From Phyllobacterium phragmitis (GTDB taxonomy: Bacteria; Pseudomonadota; Alphaproteobacteria; Rhizobiales; Rhizobiaceae): a stretch of DNA of 64,000 nucleotides. This document shows, in pieces, positions 1 to 8,975 of this stretch; positions within the stretch are counted from its first letter, which is position 1, and each line of letters begins with the position of its first letter. The notes under the pieces are model-generated. The model was not told the DNA's origin, made no database searches, and saw only the letters and a list, made by a program, of their open reading frames with translations. Where the stretch lies: contig NZ_PVBR01000006.1 of the NCBI RefSeq assembly GCF_002980495.1, positions 1-64,000 of the forward strand, given 5' to 3'. Made by a program: the position numbers and the translations under genes.

Positions 1-126
1 TTCCGCGTTCTCAATGTCGTCGATGATGTCACGCGCGAATGCCTGGCTGCGATCCCGGACACATCGATCTCCGGACGGCGTGTGGCGCGAGAACTGACGA
101 CGCTAATCGAACGACGTGGCAGGCCC
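1..126 (+). pseudogene. IS3-family transposase (OrfB) internal fragment
   Basis: The first 126 bases read in frame as part of an IS3-family DDE integrase: FRVLNVVDDVTRECL, then SISGRRVARELTTLIE and RRGRP. The VVDD segment normally carries the first catalytic Asp of the rve domain. After RRGRP the family continues with a segment like GMIVSDNGTE, but here the reading turns into antisense hydrolase sequence, so the element is broken at about base 125. The 5' part lies outside the window. It is a relic, not a working transposase. The family is recognised from the conserved wording of this region; the subgroup is not certain. Confidence 0.8.
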
Positions 127-690
127 GTCGAACTGCCATCCCGGGGACCACTCCTCCCACAGCAAGCGGCACAGGTCGCGACGATGCTCGGCCAGGCATT
201 TACGTCCGCGCTCGGTCTGAAACAGATGCTGATACCAGCAGACTCGCTCCAGAGCGGGCGTGGCAGCGTGGTCTCCGGCCCGCACATCAATGATGTCATA
301 GCCCGCGTACGAGACGAGCCCTCCGATACGTTCAGGCCATAGCGCCGCCGCCACGCAGGACGCGTTTCCACCCCAATCAAACCCACCCAGGATGGGGCGC
401 TCCAAGCCAAGGGCCTCGGCAAGCTGGACGATGTCGCAGCCTCGGGCGGCCTGCTGCCCGCTTCGCATGATAGCGTCCGACATGAAACGGGTCGGACCGA
501 ACCCACGGGCATAAGGCATGATGACCCTTGCTCCCGCTTCAACGAGAATCTGCGCTACTTCATCGAAGGCATGAACGTCGTAGGGGAAGCCGTGCGACAG
601 GATCACTGGCCAACCGACGGCGGAGCCATATTCGACATAGGCGATCCGCAGGATGTCTGTATCGACGCTTCTTACCGGTTGCTCATTCAT
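103..690 (-). pseudogene. alpha/beta hydrolase, 3' end cut off by IS fragment
   Basis: An alpha/beta-hydrolase fold protein of 195 residues, against about 280-300 in the family. The start chosen is the ATG at 690 (MNEQPVRSVDTD), because residues upstream do not look like the family. Visible motifs are the oxyanion-loop HGFPYD and the nucleophile elbow GGFDWGG, with Asp as nucleophile as in haloalkane dehalogenase/epoxide hydrolase-like members. The frame ends just after WEEWSPGWQFD, where the IS3 transposase fragment begins, so the cap end, the acid and the catalytic His are missing. The stop codon is supplied by IS DNA. Almost certainly non-functional; the substrate is unknown. Confidence 0.75.
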
Positions 691-804
691 GAAGGGCGGA
701 CCCCCTCCACGAGGATACCAAATCGACAGACGCCAGCCGGCTTTCGAGGCAGAGGGTTGCAAGGAGAGGGTCCGTCACAGCGGCCGGGGCGACGGCGAGG
801 CCCG

Positions 805-1905
805 TCAATCCGAGCCACGATCCATCACCCCGAGTTGCTCGATCAGCCGTTCCGCCGTGCATCGCGGAGCGTTGGGCTCGATGTGAGCCCGCTGAATTAT
901 CAATGTGCTGGTCTTGCGGTCTGCCTTCAGATCCACGCGCGCAACAAGCGAGCCGTCCAGCAGGAAGGGCAGCACATAATAGCCGTGCTCGCGCCGGTGG
1001 GCGGGTGTGTAGATTTCGAGCCGGTAGCGAAAGCGGAATAGTCTTTCGGCTCGTGGGCGATGCCAGATTAGCGGATCGAAGGGTGACAGCAGCTCTGCGC
1101 CCTCGACTCTGCGGCCGGCACGCGCGTCCTTGTGGAGATAGGCCTGTTGCCGCCAACCTCGGACGCGCACGGGAACGATGATCCCTTCCTCGACCAGTTG
1201 CTGGATCGGTACCCGAGCGTCGGCAGTGGGAATGCGATAATAATCGCGCAGGTCGTCGGCCGTCGCGACGCCAAGCGCCTCAGCCGATCTGGCGATGAGC
1301 GTTCGTCGCGCATCTCCGTCATCGGGCGTGGGGACTTGAAGGACGGCACGGGGCAACACCCGCTCGGGCAAGTCATAGACGCGCTCGAAGCTGCCCCGGC
1401 GGTGCGTGGCGGCGACCAGCCCAGCCCAGAACAGCCATTCGAGCGCATGCTTCGCCTCGCTCCATACCCACATTCCTTTCGGGGCCTTGCTCCCCGCCAC
1501 ATCGGAGGCGGCGAGCGGTCCTTCGGCGCCGATGCGACGGAGCAGGGCATCGGCTTGCCCTCTTTTCTCGCTGGCGAAGGGTTCGAGTTGCTTCCAGACT
1601 CCCTCTCCGCGCAACGCGCGGGCCATCCGCCAGCGTAATAGAGGCTGAAGGCCGACCGGCAGCAGCGAGGCTTCGTGGCCCCAATATTCGAAGAAGCGCT
1701 TCGGCCCTGCGGCCATCTCTGCGTCCAGGAGGGTGCGGTCATAGCAACCCACCCGCGAGAACAGCGGCAGATAGTGGGCGCGCACGAGGACGTTCACGCT
1801 GTCGATCTGGAGCAAACCGAGCCGATTGATGGTCCGTCGCAGGCGTGCAGCGCTGGCGTCGTCGCCACGGCGGACGCGATTGAACCCCTGAGCAGTCAGC
1901 GCCAC
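805..1905 (-). CDS. YcaQ/AlkZ-like DNA glycosylase (winged-helix, HTH_42)
   Basis: A 366-residue protein of the HTH_42 family, whose studied members (E. coli YcaQ, Streptomyces AlkZ) are DNA glycosylases that remove bulky alkylated bases or unhook interstrand crosslinks. The N-terminal LLQIDSVNVLVRAHYLPLFSR contains the Gln-Ile-Asp triad typical of the YcaQ branch. The following FFEYWGHEASLLP and the late HREHGYYVLPFLLDG also match the family. The GTG at 1905 is the first ordinary start codon. Family-like residues (SEARR) are readable upstream without an ATG, GTG or TTG, so the true N-terminus may lie a few codons upstream at a rare start, or have been lost. It follows the epoxide hydrolase gene by 32 bases. 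Confidence 0.8.
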   Translation of the reverse strand: MALTAQGFNRVRRGDDASAARLRRTINRLGLLQIDSVNVLVRAHYLPLFSRVGCYDRTLLDAEMAAGPKRFFEYWGHEASLLPVGLQPLLRWRMARALRGEGVWKQLEPFASEKRGQADALLRRIGAEGPLAASDVAGSKAPKGMWVWSEAKHALEWLFWAGLVAATHRRGSFERVYDLPERVLPRAVLQVPTPDDGDARRTLIARSAEALGVATADDLRDYYRIPTADARVPIQQLVEEGIIVPVRVRGWRQQAYLHKDARAGRRVEGAELLSPFDPLIWHRPRAERLFRFRYRLEIYTPAHRREHGYYVLPFLLDGSLVARVDLKADRKTSTLIIQRAHIEPNAPRCTAERLIEQLGVMDRGSD

Positions 1906-1937
1906 GCGCCGAGCCTCGGATATTGAGATTTCCGATC

Positions 1938-3077
1938 TCAGGAGGGCTCTCCCGAAACCGTCGCAATGAAGGTACGCAGGTCAGCGAGCAGGAGGTCTGG
2001 CTCTTCGAGAGCTGCGAAATGGCCACCCCTTTCAAAGTCGGTCCAATGCACGACGTCGTAGGCCTTCTCGGCAAACGAGCGCGGCGTCGGCAGGAACACG
2101 GGATCGGGAAAGGCTGCCACCCCCGTCGGCACCCGGATGCGCGTACCCGCAGGGAAGCGATCCGATCCTTCAAGTCGCTTGCCGTGATAGATCCATGTCG
2201 CTGTCACGACCGCCGACGGCGCGACGTAGAGCATGATGTTGGTGAGCAGTTGCTGCTCCGAAAACTTGCTCCAGATGTTCGGACCGCCGTCGGCCGTTTT
2301 AGGCAGGTCGGCCCACTTGCCGAACTTTTCAAGGATCCAGCCGGCCGCGCCCACCGGACTGTCCGCCAGCGCAACGCCCAACGTCTGCGGGCGCGTCTCC
2401 TGCTCGAGGTTGTAGCCGGTTTCCCAGTCGAGGATCGCATCACGGCTGGAGAGCAGGTCCTTTTCCTCTAGCGTGGTTGGAACGACGCCGTCGGGGAATA
2501 TGCTCATCATGTTGATGTGGATGCCGAGCAGCGCGTCCGGTCGCGTGTAGGCCATCCAGCTCGCAATATGCGCGCCCCAGTCGCCGCCCTGGACGACGTA
2601 GCGCTTCGCACCAAACAGTTGGCCCATCAGCGCGTGCATGAGCTCGGCAGCTCGCCGCGGGCCGATGACGCCGGTGATCGGATTGGAGAAAGCAAAGCCG
2701 GGAAGCGAGGGAACTATGACGTCGTGGCCGGCGGCTGCCAGAGGTTCAAGCAGCCGCTCGAACTCGAGGAACGAGCCTGGCCAGCCGTGGAGGAGGAGGA
2801 TGGGCGGCTGGGAGCCGTCGCCCTTCACATGGAGGAAATGGAGGCGCTCGCCTTCGACATCGGTCGTAAAGTTGGGTAGCTGATTCAGCCGCTCCTCGAC
2901 GGCGCGCCAATCATAGCTGTTGCGCCAGTAGGCGACGAGGCGTTTGAGATCTTCGACCCCGACGCCCGCCGACCAGCCTCCCGCGTCCGGGAGCTCGCTC
3001 CAGTCATAGGCATCGACTTTCGCTCTGATCGCGTCGAGCCGTTCGTTAGCAATGTTGATCGTGTAATGCGAGACCAT
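1938..3077 (-). CDS. epoxide hydrolase (EHN domain, alpha/beta fold)
   Basis: A 379-residue microsomal-type epoxide hydrolase. An N-terminal EHN domain (residues about 1-105) precedes the hydrolase core. The oxyanion motif HGWPGS, the nucleophile Asp in GGDWGAHIASW and the C-terminal catalytic His in RGGHFAALEEP are all present. The family opens epoxides with water to give trans-diols; the physiological substrate cannot be told. The ATG at 3077 is chosen because a good ribosome site (GAGGAGAAAT) precedes it and because MVSHYTINI begins the conserved EHN region; longer open frames add no family sequence. It is divergent from a LysR gene and shares its control region, so LysR control is likely. 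Confidence 0.92.
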   Translation of the reverse strand: MVSHYTINIANERLDAIRAKVDAYDWSELPDAGGWSAGVGVEDLKRLVAYWRNSYDWRAVEERLNQLPNFTTDVEGERLHFLHVKGDGSQPPILLLHGWPGSFLEFERLLEPLAAAGHDVIVPSLPGFAFSNPITGVIGPRRAAELMHALMGQLFGAKRYVVQGGDWGAHIASWMAYTRPDALLGIHINMMSIFPDGVVPTTLEEKDLLSSRDAILDWETGYNLEQETRPQTLGVALADSPVGAAGWILEKFGKWADLPKTADGGPNIWSKFSEQQLLTNIMLYVAPSAVVTATWIYHGKRLEGSDRFPAGTRIRVPTGVAAFPDPVFLPTPRSFAEKAYDVVHWTDFERGGHFAALEEPDLLLADLRTFIATVSGEPS

Positions 3078-3176
3078 GGATTTCTCCTCATCAGGTGATC
3101 GCTCCTGAAGGCCAACATGTCTCTGACTTCTTGAGCGGAGCGTGGCGCTTGGTGCCATGCGCACAACGCATCATCG

Positions 3177-3215
3177 ACACTTTCGCAAAGGTGGCCTTTC
3201 TCTGCGCGAAAGTGT
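3177..3215. promoter_or_regulatory. inverted repeat in divergent epoxide hydrolase/LysR control region
   Basis: ACACTTTCGC at 3177-3186 is perfectly repeated in inverse orientation as GCGAAAGTGT at 3206-3215, with 19 bases between. It lies between the divergent epoxide hydrolase and LysR genes, where LysR-type regulators normally bind. Operator function is inferred. Confidence 0.5.
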
Positions 3216-3266
3216 ATCCTGAAAACTCGGTGAACTCTTTTGCGTAATGCGCACAAGCGGGCCTTT

Positions 3267-4145
3267 ATGGATGTCGGCGGCGATCTCGAAATCTTCACTC
3301 TCGTGGCTGAGGAAGGCAGCTTCTCGGCCGCTGGCCGTCGGCTGAAGCTGGCACCGTCATCCATCGCGCGCGTCATCGACCGGATCGAAGCCCGGCTTGG
3401 CGTACGTTTGCTGCTGCGAACCACGCGATCGCTAATGCTGACGCCTGAAGGGACGGCTTATCTGTTATCCGCCCGCCGCATCCTCGCCGACCTGAGGGAA
3501 ACCGAACAGTCGATCGCCGACCAGAGTTCGCCCAAGGGACGCTTGCGGGTGAGCATTTCGCAGTTGTACGGCAGGATGTTCGTGGTGCCGCTCCTGCGTG
3601 ATTTTATTCGGACGTACCCAGACATCCTGCTTGAGATCATCTCGTCTGATACTGTCGTGGACATCGCCGGGGGCCAGGCAGACGTGGCGGTGCGGTTGGG
3701 GCCGCTCCCCGATGGGCCGCTGACAGCCCGCAAGCTTGGAGTGACACACAAGGTGATCGTGGCCGCACCGACTTATCTCGCGCACCGAGGCAAGCCCATA
3801 ATTCCAGAGGACCTGCACGACCACGATTGTATCGGATTCAACTTTAAGCGCGCTGCACCGACATGGCCTTTCCGCAAGGATGGGCGCGACTTCTCGCTTG
3901 CGATTAAGGGCAGCGTGGAAACGAACAATGGCGAAACAGAGGGGCAGCTCGCCATCGAGGGAATCGGGATTGCGCGCGTCTGCGCTGAGACGGTGGCGGA
4001 CGAAATCCAAGCCGGGAAGCTCGTTCCGCTGCTCGAAGAGTTCAACCCGGGCGACGGCGAGGAGGTTCATGCGGTGTTCGTCGGTGGAGCGCACACGCCG
4101 GCACGGGTCCGCTGCTTCGTAGATTATCTTGTGGACCGACTATAA
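3267..4145 (+). CDS. LysR-family transcriptional regulator
   Basis: A 292-residue LysR-type regulator. An N-terminal winged helix (DLEIFTLVAEEGSFSAAGRR and onward through RIEARLGVRLLLRTTRS) is followed by the two-lobed effector domain (residues about 90-290, with VDIAGGQADVAVRLGPLP). It resembles the subgroup that often controls a divergent hydrolase or oxidoreductase. The ATG at 3267 (MDVGGDLEIF) fits the family N-terminus; a TTG at 3240 in frame is less likely. It is transcribed away from the epoxide hydrolase gene with an inverted repeat between them. The effector is unknown. Confidence 0.9.
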   Translation: MDVGGDLEIFTLVAEEGSFSAAGRRLKLAPSSIARVIDRIEARLGVRLLLRTTRSLMLTPEGTAYLLSARRILADLRETEQSIADQSSPKGRLRVSISQLYGRMFVVPLLRDFIRTYPDILLEIISSDTVVDIAGGQADVAVRLGPLPDGPLTARKLGVTHKVIVAAPTYLAHRGKPIIPEDLHDHDCIGFNFKRAAPTWPFRKDGRDFSLAIKGSVETNNGETEGQLAIEGIGIARVCAETVADEIQAGKLVPLLEEFNPGDGEEVHAVFVGGAHTPARVRCFVDYLVDRL

Positions 4146-4247
4146 GGGCATCGCCTGCTGCCCGTTCGAACGACATGTGGTTCCCACGTGGAGGCTGGCG
4201 CGAGGCGCCGGCGTCGTTTTGTGCTGGGGTGCGAAGGTCAGGACACT

Positions 4248-5062
4248 TCAAGCATCTCGGGTCTTTCCCGGCCGTTGCGCGGTTATCTGTTGCCCGGGGC
4301 TCGCCATTCGCGCAAGCAACACTCCGCCCAGCGCAAGGACGAAGCCGGCGATCTGAACGGGTGTCAGTTTCTCGCCGAACAAGATCCATGCTTCGAGCGC
4401 CGCAAGCGGAGGAACGATGAGGAGCAGCAGGCTGACCCGCGTTGCTCCTTGGTGGCGCGTCATCCAAACCAGCAGCGATAGTGCTCCAACGGATAGCCCG
4501 AGCACGGACCAGGCCAACCCGGCCCACAAGGCGAGCGCGCCGTCCCAGCGATAATCACCGAGAGCCAAGGTGACGAGGATCGCAACGGCCGCGCCGCCGA
4601 GGTTCTGCACCGCACCTGAAATCGGCATCGGATCGCCGCCGATCGATCCACGCTGGATCATGGTGCCAGCCGCTATCGCCAGGATCGACGCGACGGCGCG
4701 AGCACCATTACGACGCCAAGGAGACCGGTCGCCAATCCGATCCAAAAGCGTATTCCGAGACGCTCGCCAAGCAGGGCGAATGACGCAACGGCGACCACGA
4801 GTGGCTGTAGCGCGCCTAGCAGGGCCATTATCCCGGCAGGCATGCCTCGTTGGATCGCCCACCAACTCGTGCAAAGATAGACGCCGTTGAGCAGCGCGCC
4901 GGCGAGCAGATGCAACGCGAGCCGTCGGGCCGGGGGGAGTCGCTCGCCCGCCACAGCCGCTACGAACCCTAACAGGGCACCGGATAGCAGCATCCGCACA
5001 GCAAGGATCAGCTCAGGCGAAATAGAAGCAAAGCCCGCTATCCGAGACAGGAGGGCGAAGCC
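4248..5062 (-). pseudogene. EamA/DMT-family transporter, frameshifted
   Basis: Two minus-strand frames join into one drug/metabolite transporter. The first half (about 5062 down to about 4700: SPELILAVRMLLSGALLG, then ALLNGVYLCTSWWAIQRG and a further helix) and the second half (about 4700 down to 4248: VASILAIAAGTMIQRGSIGG, then helices to LALGGVLLARMASP) each have about four to five membrane segments. They are split by a frameshift near 4700. No start codon is seen in front of the first helix, and the upstream side runs into unrelated GlcG remains, so the gene is also missing its 5' end. Broken; the former substrate is unknown. Confidence 0.8.
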
Positions 5063-5127
5063 GTCAGTTATACGGCTCCTGGCCGCGAGCGGCGGCGATA
5101 CCCGGCTGCATGTTCACGCGCTCCAGC

Positions 5128-5310
5128 CTAGCCATCATCGATGGCTGCAAGAGCGATCTGGCATATTTCATTGTCCACCTCGAACGATCCGCCGGCCGTG
5201 CTGATCGCGCCGACGACCTGACCGCCGATCTTGATCGGGTGGGCGCCACCCACGGGCGTCACGCCCGGCACGGCAAGAAAGGCATAGACGCCGTTGTGAA
5301 GCTCAGGGAG
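5128..5310 (-). pseudogene. GlcG/HbpS-like (DUF336) C-terminal fragment
   Basis: The minus strand encodes the C-terminal half of a GlcG/HbpS heme-binding-type protein: VPGVTPVGGAHPIKIGGQ then VVGAISTAGGSFEVDNEICQ and a stop. Whole proteins of this family are about 140-150 residues; only about 55 are left. Upstream the frame merges into relaxase remains. A remnant only. Confidence 0.7.
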
Positions 5311-5318
5311 ACGAAAGG

Positions 5319-6140
5319 CTACAAGCCCAATCTTCGCTGCCCCCCCAACTGCCACGACACCGAACCACCCTGCACGGCGCCGGCGACTTCGCGGCCTAGC
5401 TGACGGTCGATGACCGGCGGCCAGAGGACAAGGGTGAACTCGTGCGCCTTCTCGACGATGGCGAACTTACCGCTCGATAGCTGCACGGTCCCCGTAAACT
5501 TGCCGCTGACAGTTTCGCCATCGGCCGCAGCACGGAATGACAGCGCCTTGCTCCCTGCCATCTCTCCACCGACGCGGGCAACTTCTCGCTCACGCAGGGT
5601 GGCGAGAAGATCCCGCCGATAGAAGATGCGACCGTCGTGCCGGGGCGTGGCGTCGCCTTATTCGATATGATGCTCGCGGCGACGGTCCATCGCTTCGCGC
5701 ACCTGCTGCTCGAAGCAGGTTGGCGCAAAGGCGAATGAGTCGGGCGAAACCAGCCGCCGGTCGAGTCAGGTCGCGCGTCTGCGCCGATCTGCTTTCAAGG
5801 TCGAGAACCGATAGGACGCGGACCTGGACTGCCGACTGCGGCCGGCATCGTAGGCGGCGGCGCGGCTCTCGAAGTCGTCGGGAATGCGCCATTGGTCAGG
5901 GTCGATCCGCTTGACGATGCCGGCGCGGCGCAGCGCCTCCAGCCTGCGGATATGGGCACCGACATGCCCACGTAATCGCAGCCCGGAACGCGCCCTCAGC
6001 GCGCACCGGATCGACGCCGGCGATATGGTGCGTCCGGCCGTCGATCCCGTCCACCACAACGGTCAGGTTCTGGCCCAGCTCGTCGGACAGATACTGATCG
6101 ACGACGCGGCCGACGAACTGCCAGCCCTTCGGCCATTCCA
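5319..6140 (-). pseudogene. DUF3363-type conjugative relaxase, decayed C-terminal part
   Basis: Reading the minus strand from about 6140 to 5319 across three frames gives the C-terminal half of a VirD2-like DUF3363 relaxase. The segments are GWQFVGRVVDQYLSDELG with VVDGIDGRTHHIAGVDP (frame 1), HIRRLEALRRAGIVKRIDP with WRIPDDFESRAAAYDAGR (frame 2), RVLSVLDLES (frame 3), a stop codon after MDRRREHHIE, then GRIFYRRDLLATLREREVAR and SGKFAIVEKAHEFTLVLWP down to REVAGAVQGGSVSW. At least two frameshifts and one nonsense codon make it non-functional. It is the scar of another mobile element, distinct from the traA system at 53 kb. Confidence 0.78.
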
Positions 6141-6315
6141 CCTTGCGCGCCAGCACCGCAAAAGCCGCGATCACAAACAGGAAGCGGACGAACAGGATCG
6201 GATCGGCATGCGCCGCGATTGCCCGCGCCGCGATGAAGCTGGTTGCCGATGATAGGAAAACAAACAGAGCTGGAGCGGCAATGACTGCGGCGAATGCCAC
6301 TCCTCTATCGCTCAC
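6141..6315 (-). pseudogene. membrane protein gene coupled to bioB, truncated
   Basis: A GTG at 6315 overlaps the bioB stop codon and opens a frame with two hydrophobic helices (VAFAAVIAAPALFVFLSS and FVRFLFVIAAFAVLA). After about 58 residues (KVEWPKG) it runs into the decayed relaxase. This looks like the start of a small membrane protein translationally coupled to bioB whose 3' part was replaced when the relaxase-bearing DNA arrived. Function unknown. Confidence 0.5.
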
Positions 6316-7301
6316 GCTGCTGAGGCGGAGACGCAGGCGCGTTCCGGCTCACCGATCGCCGCGAACAATTCGGCGTCCTCGCCGATGTCTGCATTGGGTG
6401 TAGTAAGCAGCGTATCGCCGTAGAAGACGGAGTTCGCTCCCGCCACGAGACACAGGATCTGCGCCTCGCGGTTGAGGCTGGAGCGCCCGGCCGAAAGCCG
6501 CACAGTCGAGCCCGGCATGACGAGGCGAGCCGTCGCCACCATCCGCACCAGTTCCAGCGGATCGATGCGCGGACGCTTTGCCAATGGCGTTCCCTCAACC
6601 GGGACAAGCGCGTTGATCGGTACGCTTTCGGGGTGCGGCTCCATCGCTGACAGGACCTGCAGCATCGAGGCCCGGTCACGAACCGTCTCGCCCATACCGA
6701 TGATGCCGCCGCAGCACAGGCCAATGCCGAAGGACCGCACCGTCGCCAGCGTGTCCAGCCTGTCCGCATAGGTGCGGGTGGTGATGATCCGGCCGTAGAA
6801 CTCGGGGCTGGTATCGAGATTGTGGTTGTAGGCGGTGAGGCCGGCGGCGGCGAGCCGTTCGGCCTGATGCGGCTTCAGCATGCCGAGCGTGACGCAGGCT
6901 TCCATGTCGAGGGCGCGCACTCCCTCGACCATCTCGATAACGGCGTCGAACTCCTTGCCGTCCCGAACCTGCCGCCACGCCGCACCCATGCAGAAGCGTT
7001 CAGCCCCTGCTGCCTTGGCGGTCGCCGCTATTGCGACCACCTTAGCCGGGTCCATCAGCTTGTCGCGGGTCAGATCGACTTCACTGTGATGGGCCGATTG
7101 CGGGCAATAGGCGCAGTTCTCAGGGCATCCCCCTGTCTTGATGGAAAGCAGGCTTGCCTTCTGGACCTTGTTGGGATCGTGGTGCCGGCGATGTACTGCG
7201 TTGGCGCGGCCGACCAGTTCGAGCAACGGCAGTTCATGCAGGCCGACGATTTCCTCAACCGACCAATCGTGCCGGATTGTCCCATCCGTCACCGTCATCA
7301 T
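6312..7301 (-). CDS. bioB: biotin synthase
   Basis: BioB, a radical-SAM enzyme that inserts sulfur into dethiobiotin, the last step of biotin synthesis. The 329-residue length is normal. The [4Fe-4S] motif [11 protein letters not shown] (CxxxCxxC) is near residue 58. RFCMGAAWR, the second-cluster ligand region VTLGML, and [10 protein letters not shown] are all typical. Its start overlaps the stop of bioY by 4 bases, so the two are one operon. With no bioF/A/D nearby, this locus can finish biotin from dethiobiotin or work with genes elsewhere. Control by BioR is likely through the operator upstream of bioY. Confidence 0.97.
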   Translation of the reverse strand: MMTVTDGTIRHDWSVEEIVGLHELPLLELVGRANAVHRRHHDPNKVQKASLLSIKTGGCPENCAYCPQSAHHSEVDLTRDKLMDPAKVVAIAATAKAAGAERFCMGAAWRQVRDGKEFDAVIEMVEGVRALDMEACVTLGMLKPHQAERLAAAGLTAYNHNLDTSPEFYGRIITTRTYADRLDTLATVRSFGIGLCCGGIIGMGETVRDRASMLQVLSAMEPHPESVPINALVPVEGTPLAKRPRIDPLELVRMVATARLVMPGSTVRLSAGRSSLNREAQILCLVAGANSVFYGDTLLTTPNADIGEDAELFAAIGEPERACVSASAA

Positions 7302-7870
7302 GCTTTGCCTCGGAAGCGGGCGATCGTTGCAGGTAGCACCATGTTGATTGCCGCGACCGCAACAATCTTCACCAGATCACCGAGGAGGAAGGGCAGAACG
7401 CCAGCCGCGAGAACCTGATTGACCGGAACATAGGCTGCGAGCCATGCCGCACCGAACCCGTAGATCGGCAGCATGCCGACCAGCATGGCCCCGAGACGGC
7501 CGGCCGTGCCTTTGCCAGTTGCAAGGACGCCCACCAGCCACGAGGCAATTAGATAGCCGAGCAGATAGCCGCCAGTGGGTCCGACCATATAGGCAAGGCC
7601 GATGCCGCGTTCAGGCGAGCCGGAGAACACCGGCAGGCCGGCCGCGCCGGCCGCGAGATAGGTCAGGAAGATCGAGACCGCGATACGCGGGCCGAAAGCG
7701 ACGGCGAAGGCCATCACGGCCATCGTATGCAGCGTCATCGGCACGGGCCAAAACGGGATCTGCACCTTGGCGGCGAGCGTCATCAGCGCCGCGCCGGCAA
7801 TGACGGTCACGACCGTTCGCGTGGATATCCCGGAGCGGGCTTCGATCTGTCGTGAGGCGGTGTCGCTCAT
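7298..7870 (-). CDS. bioY: BioY biotin uptake protein (ECF S-component)
   Basis: A 190-residue integral membrane protein of the BioY family, the substrate-binding component that imports biotin alone or with an energy-coupling module. Six hydrophobic segments are visible. Family patterns include [27 protein letters not shown] and the [11 protein letters not shown] signature that lines the biotin pocket. It heads the bioY-bioB operon (4-base overlap). A BioR operator lies 23 bases before its start codon, so expression should fall when biotin is ample. Confidence 0.95.
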   Translation of the reverse strand: MSDTASRQIEARSGISTRTVVTVIAGAALMTLAAKVQIPFWPVPMTLHTMAVMAFAVAFGPRIAVSIFLTYLAAGAAGLPVFSGSPERGIGLAYMVGPTGGYLLGYLIASWLVGVLATGKGTAGRLGAMLVGMLPIYGFGAAWLAAYVPVNQVLAAGVLPFLLGDLVKIVAVAAINMVLPATIARFRGKA

Positions 7871-7892
7871 GTCATTCTCCTTCAGCTCAAAA

Positions 7893-7902
7893 TTATCTAT
7901 AA
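7893..7902. promoter_or_regulatory. BioR operator upstream of bioY-bioB
   Basis: TTATCTATAA matches the palindromic site of the alphaproteobacterial biotin repressor BioR. It sits 23 bases upstream of the bioY start, and a bioR gene lies next door. Confidence 0.85.
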
Positions 7903-7923
7903 TTTAGCGAATCTATCGCTAAA
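7903..7923. promoter_or_regulatory. second palindrome abutting the BioR site
   Basis: TTTAGCGA (7903-7910) and TCGCTAAA (7916-7923) form a perfect inverted repeat with a 5-base spacer, directly adjoining the BioR box on the promoter side. Its sequence differs from the BioR site. It may be another operator or an upstream promoter element; this is inferred from symmetry only. Confidence 0.45.
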
Positions 7924-8006
7924 GGAATCCACAGAAACGCCGCCATGGCAATAGCCATGCCCGGATGTGACCTTCGTTCGTTGAATGAAGGCGAAGGATC
8001 GGCCGG

Positions 8007-8633
8007 TTATCGCGGCTTCTTCTGCCCAATCGTCTGGACATGCCGCGCCAGCACGGACGCCGCCATATCCGGCTCTCCCGCTCTCAGGGCATGCAGGATC
8101 GCCCGGTGATCGCGATCAGTTGGAGCATCCCATTCCGCCCGCCAACCGGAGAACAGGAAGCGCGAACTAGCCGTCTGCAGATCATCGATGGCCTTGAGCA
8201 GACGTGGCATTCCGCAAGGCGTCAGAATGATGCGATGGAAGGTCCGATTGGCCTCTTCCCATGCCTGCACGTCACGGGCGCGATCGCCGACCCTGTTGGC
8301 CTCCTCGGCCTGATCGAGAATAGCCTTGGTCAGATGCGGAGCGGCGTTGCGCAAGGCCAACGCTTCAAGCGCGGCTCGCATCTCGGCTACCTCCCGGACC
8401 TCTTCGAGACTGAAGCCCGCGACACGAACGCCCCGGCGCGGCGCGCTGACGAGCAGCCCCTGCGACTCCAGGCGCCGGAACGCCTCGCGCACCGGGACGT
8501 GGCTCGCGCCGAACTCTTCGGCAATGTGGTCCTGCCCAAGCCGGGAGCCGGCTTCGAGCTTCCCGGTAATAATCCGCTCGGCCAGAACCTTGCTGATCCT
8601 CACGGCGATTGTGTCGTCTTTGGCTGTCGTCAT
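8007..8633 (-). CDS. bioR: BioR, GntR-family biotin repressor
   Basis: A 208-residue FadR-subfamily GntR regulator. The N-terminal winged helix (residues about 10-75, AVRISKVLAERIITGKLEAG then FGASHVPVREAFRRLESQGL) is followed by an all-helical FCD domain (residues about 85-200, with the metal-ligand-like RDVQAWEEANRTFHR). The wording, the neighbouring bioYB operon and matching operators make BioR the clear choice. BioR represses biotin genes in Rhizobiales. The ATG at 8633 lies only three bases from a BioR box, leaving no room for a Shine-Dalgarno site, so the mRNA may be leaderless; the next in-frame GTG would remove ten residues. Self-repression is expected. Confidence 0.93.
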   Translation of the reverse strand: MTTAKDDTIAVRISKVLAERIITGKLEAGSRLGQDHIAEEFGASHVPVREAFRRLESQGLLVSAPRRGVRVAGFSLEEVREVAEMRAALEALALRNAAPHLTKAILDQAEEANRVGDRARDVQAWEEANRTFHRIILTPCGMPRLLKAIDDLQTASSRFLFSGWRAEWDAPTDRDHRAILHALRAGEPDMAASVLARHVQTIGQKKPR

Positions 8634-8636
8634 GTT

Positions 8637-8646
8637 TTATAGATAA
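8637..8646. promoter_or_regulatory. BioR operator directly upstream of bioR
   Basis: TTATAGATAA is the reverse complement of the site in front of bioY. It begins four bases from the bioR start codon, so BioR would block its own transcription start. Confidence 0.8.
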
Positions 8647-8975
8647 TTCGGGAGCAGCCCGCCGTCGAGCGACCATATTGTCTATTCAACGGCTATCGGG
8701 CTCGCGACTGGAAGTCGTTGAAGCTCGATGCAGGCATGCGCACGGTGTGAAGGCCGTTTTTGATCCATGCCTCCTGCACCCCCGACTCTTCATGAAACCT
8801 GATGTGGAAATCCGCATGCCCCGGATGAAAAGCGTGATTGTGCAACGCGATCAAAACCTCCCGTCCGTCCCGATACCGACAGTCCCCCCACAGATTGCCG
8901 CGGCAAGAACAAAGACCGGGCAGGAAACGGGCGACGGCTGAGAGCGTATGCCGCTCGCCTGACGGCCTGGCGCAC
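8647..8975. other. 329-base stretch with no supported gene
   Basis: Between bioR and the vapC-type toxin. The minus strand can be read for about 60 residues (8693-8890, with GREVLIALHNHAFHPGHADF) ending in a stop. I recognise no family and see no start or ribosome site, so at most a gene fragment is present. Confidence 0.4.
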
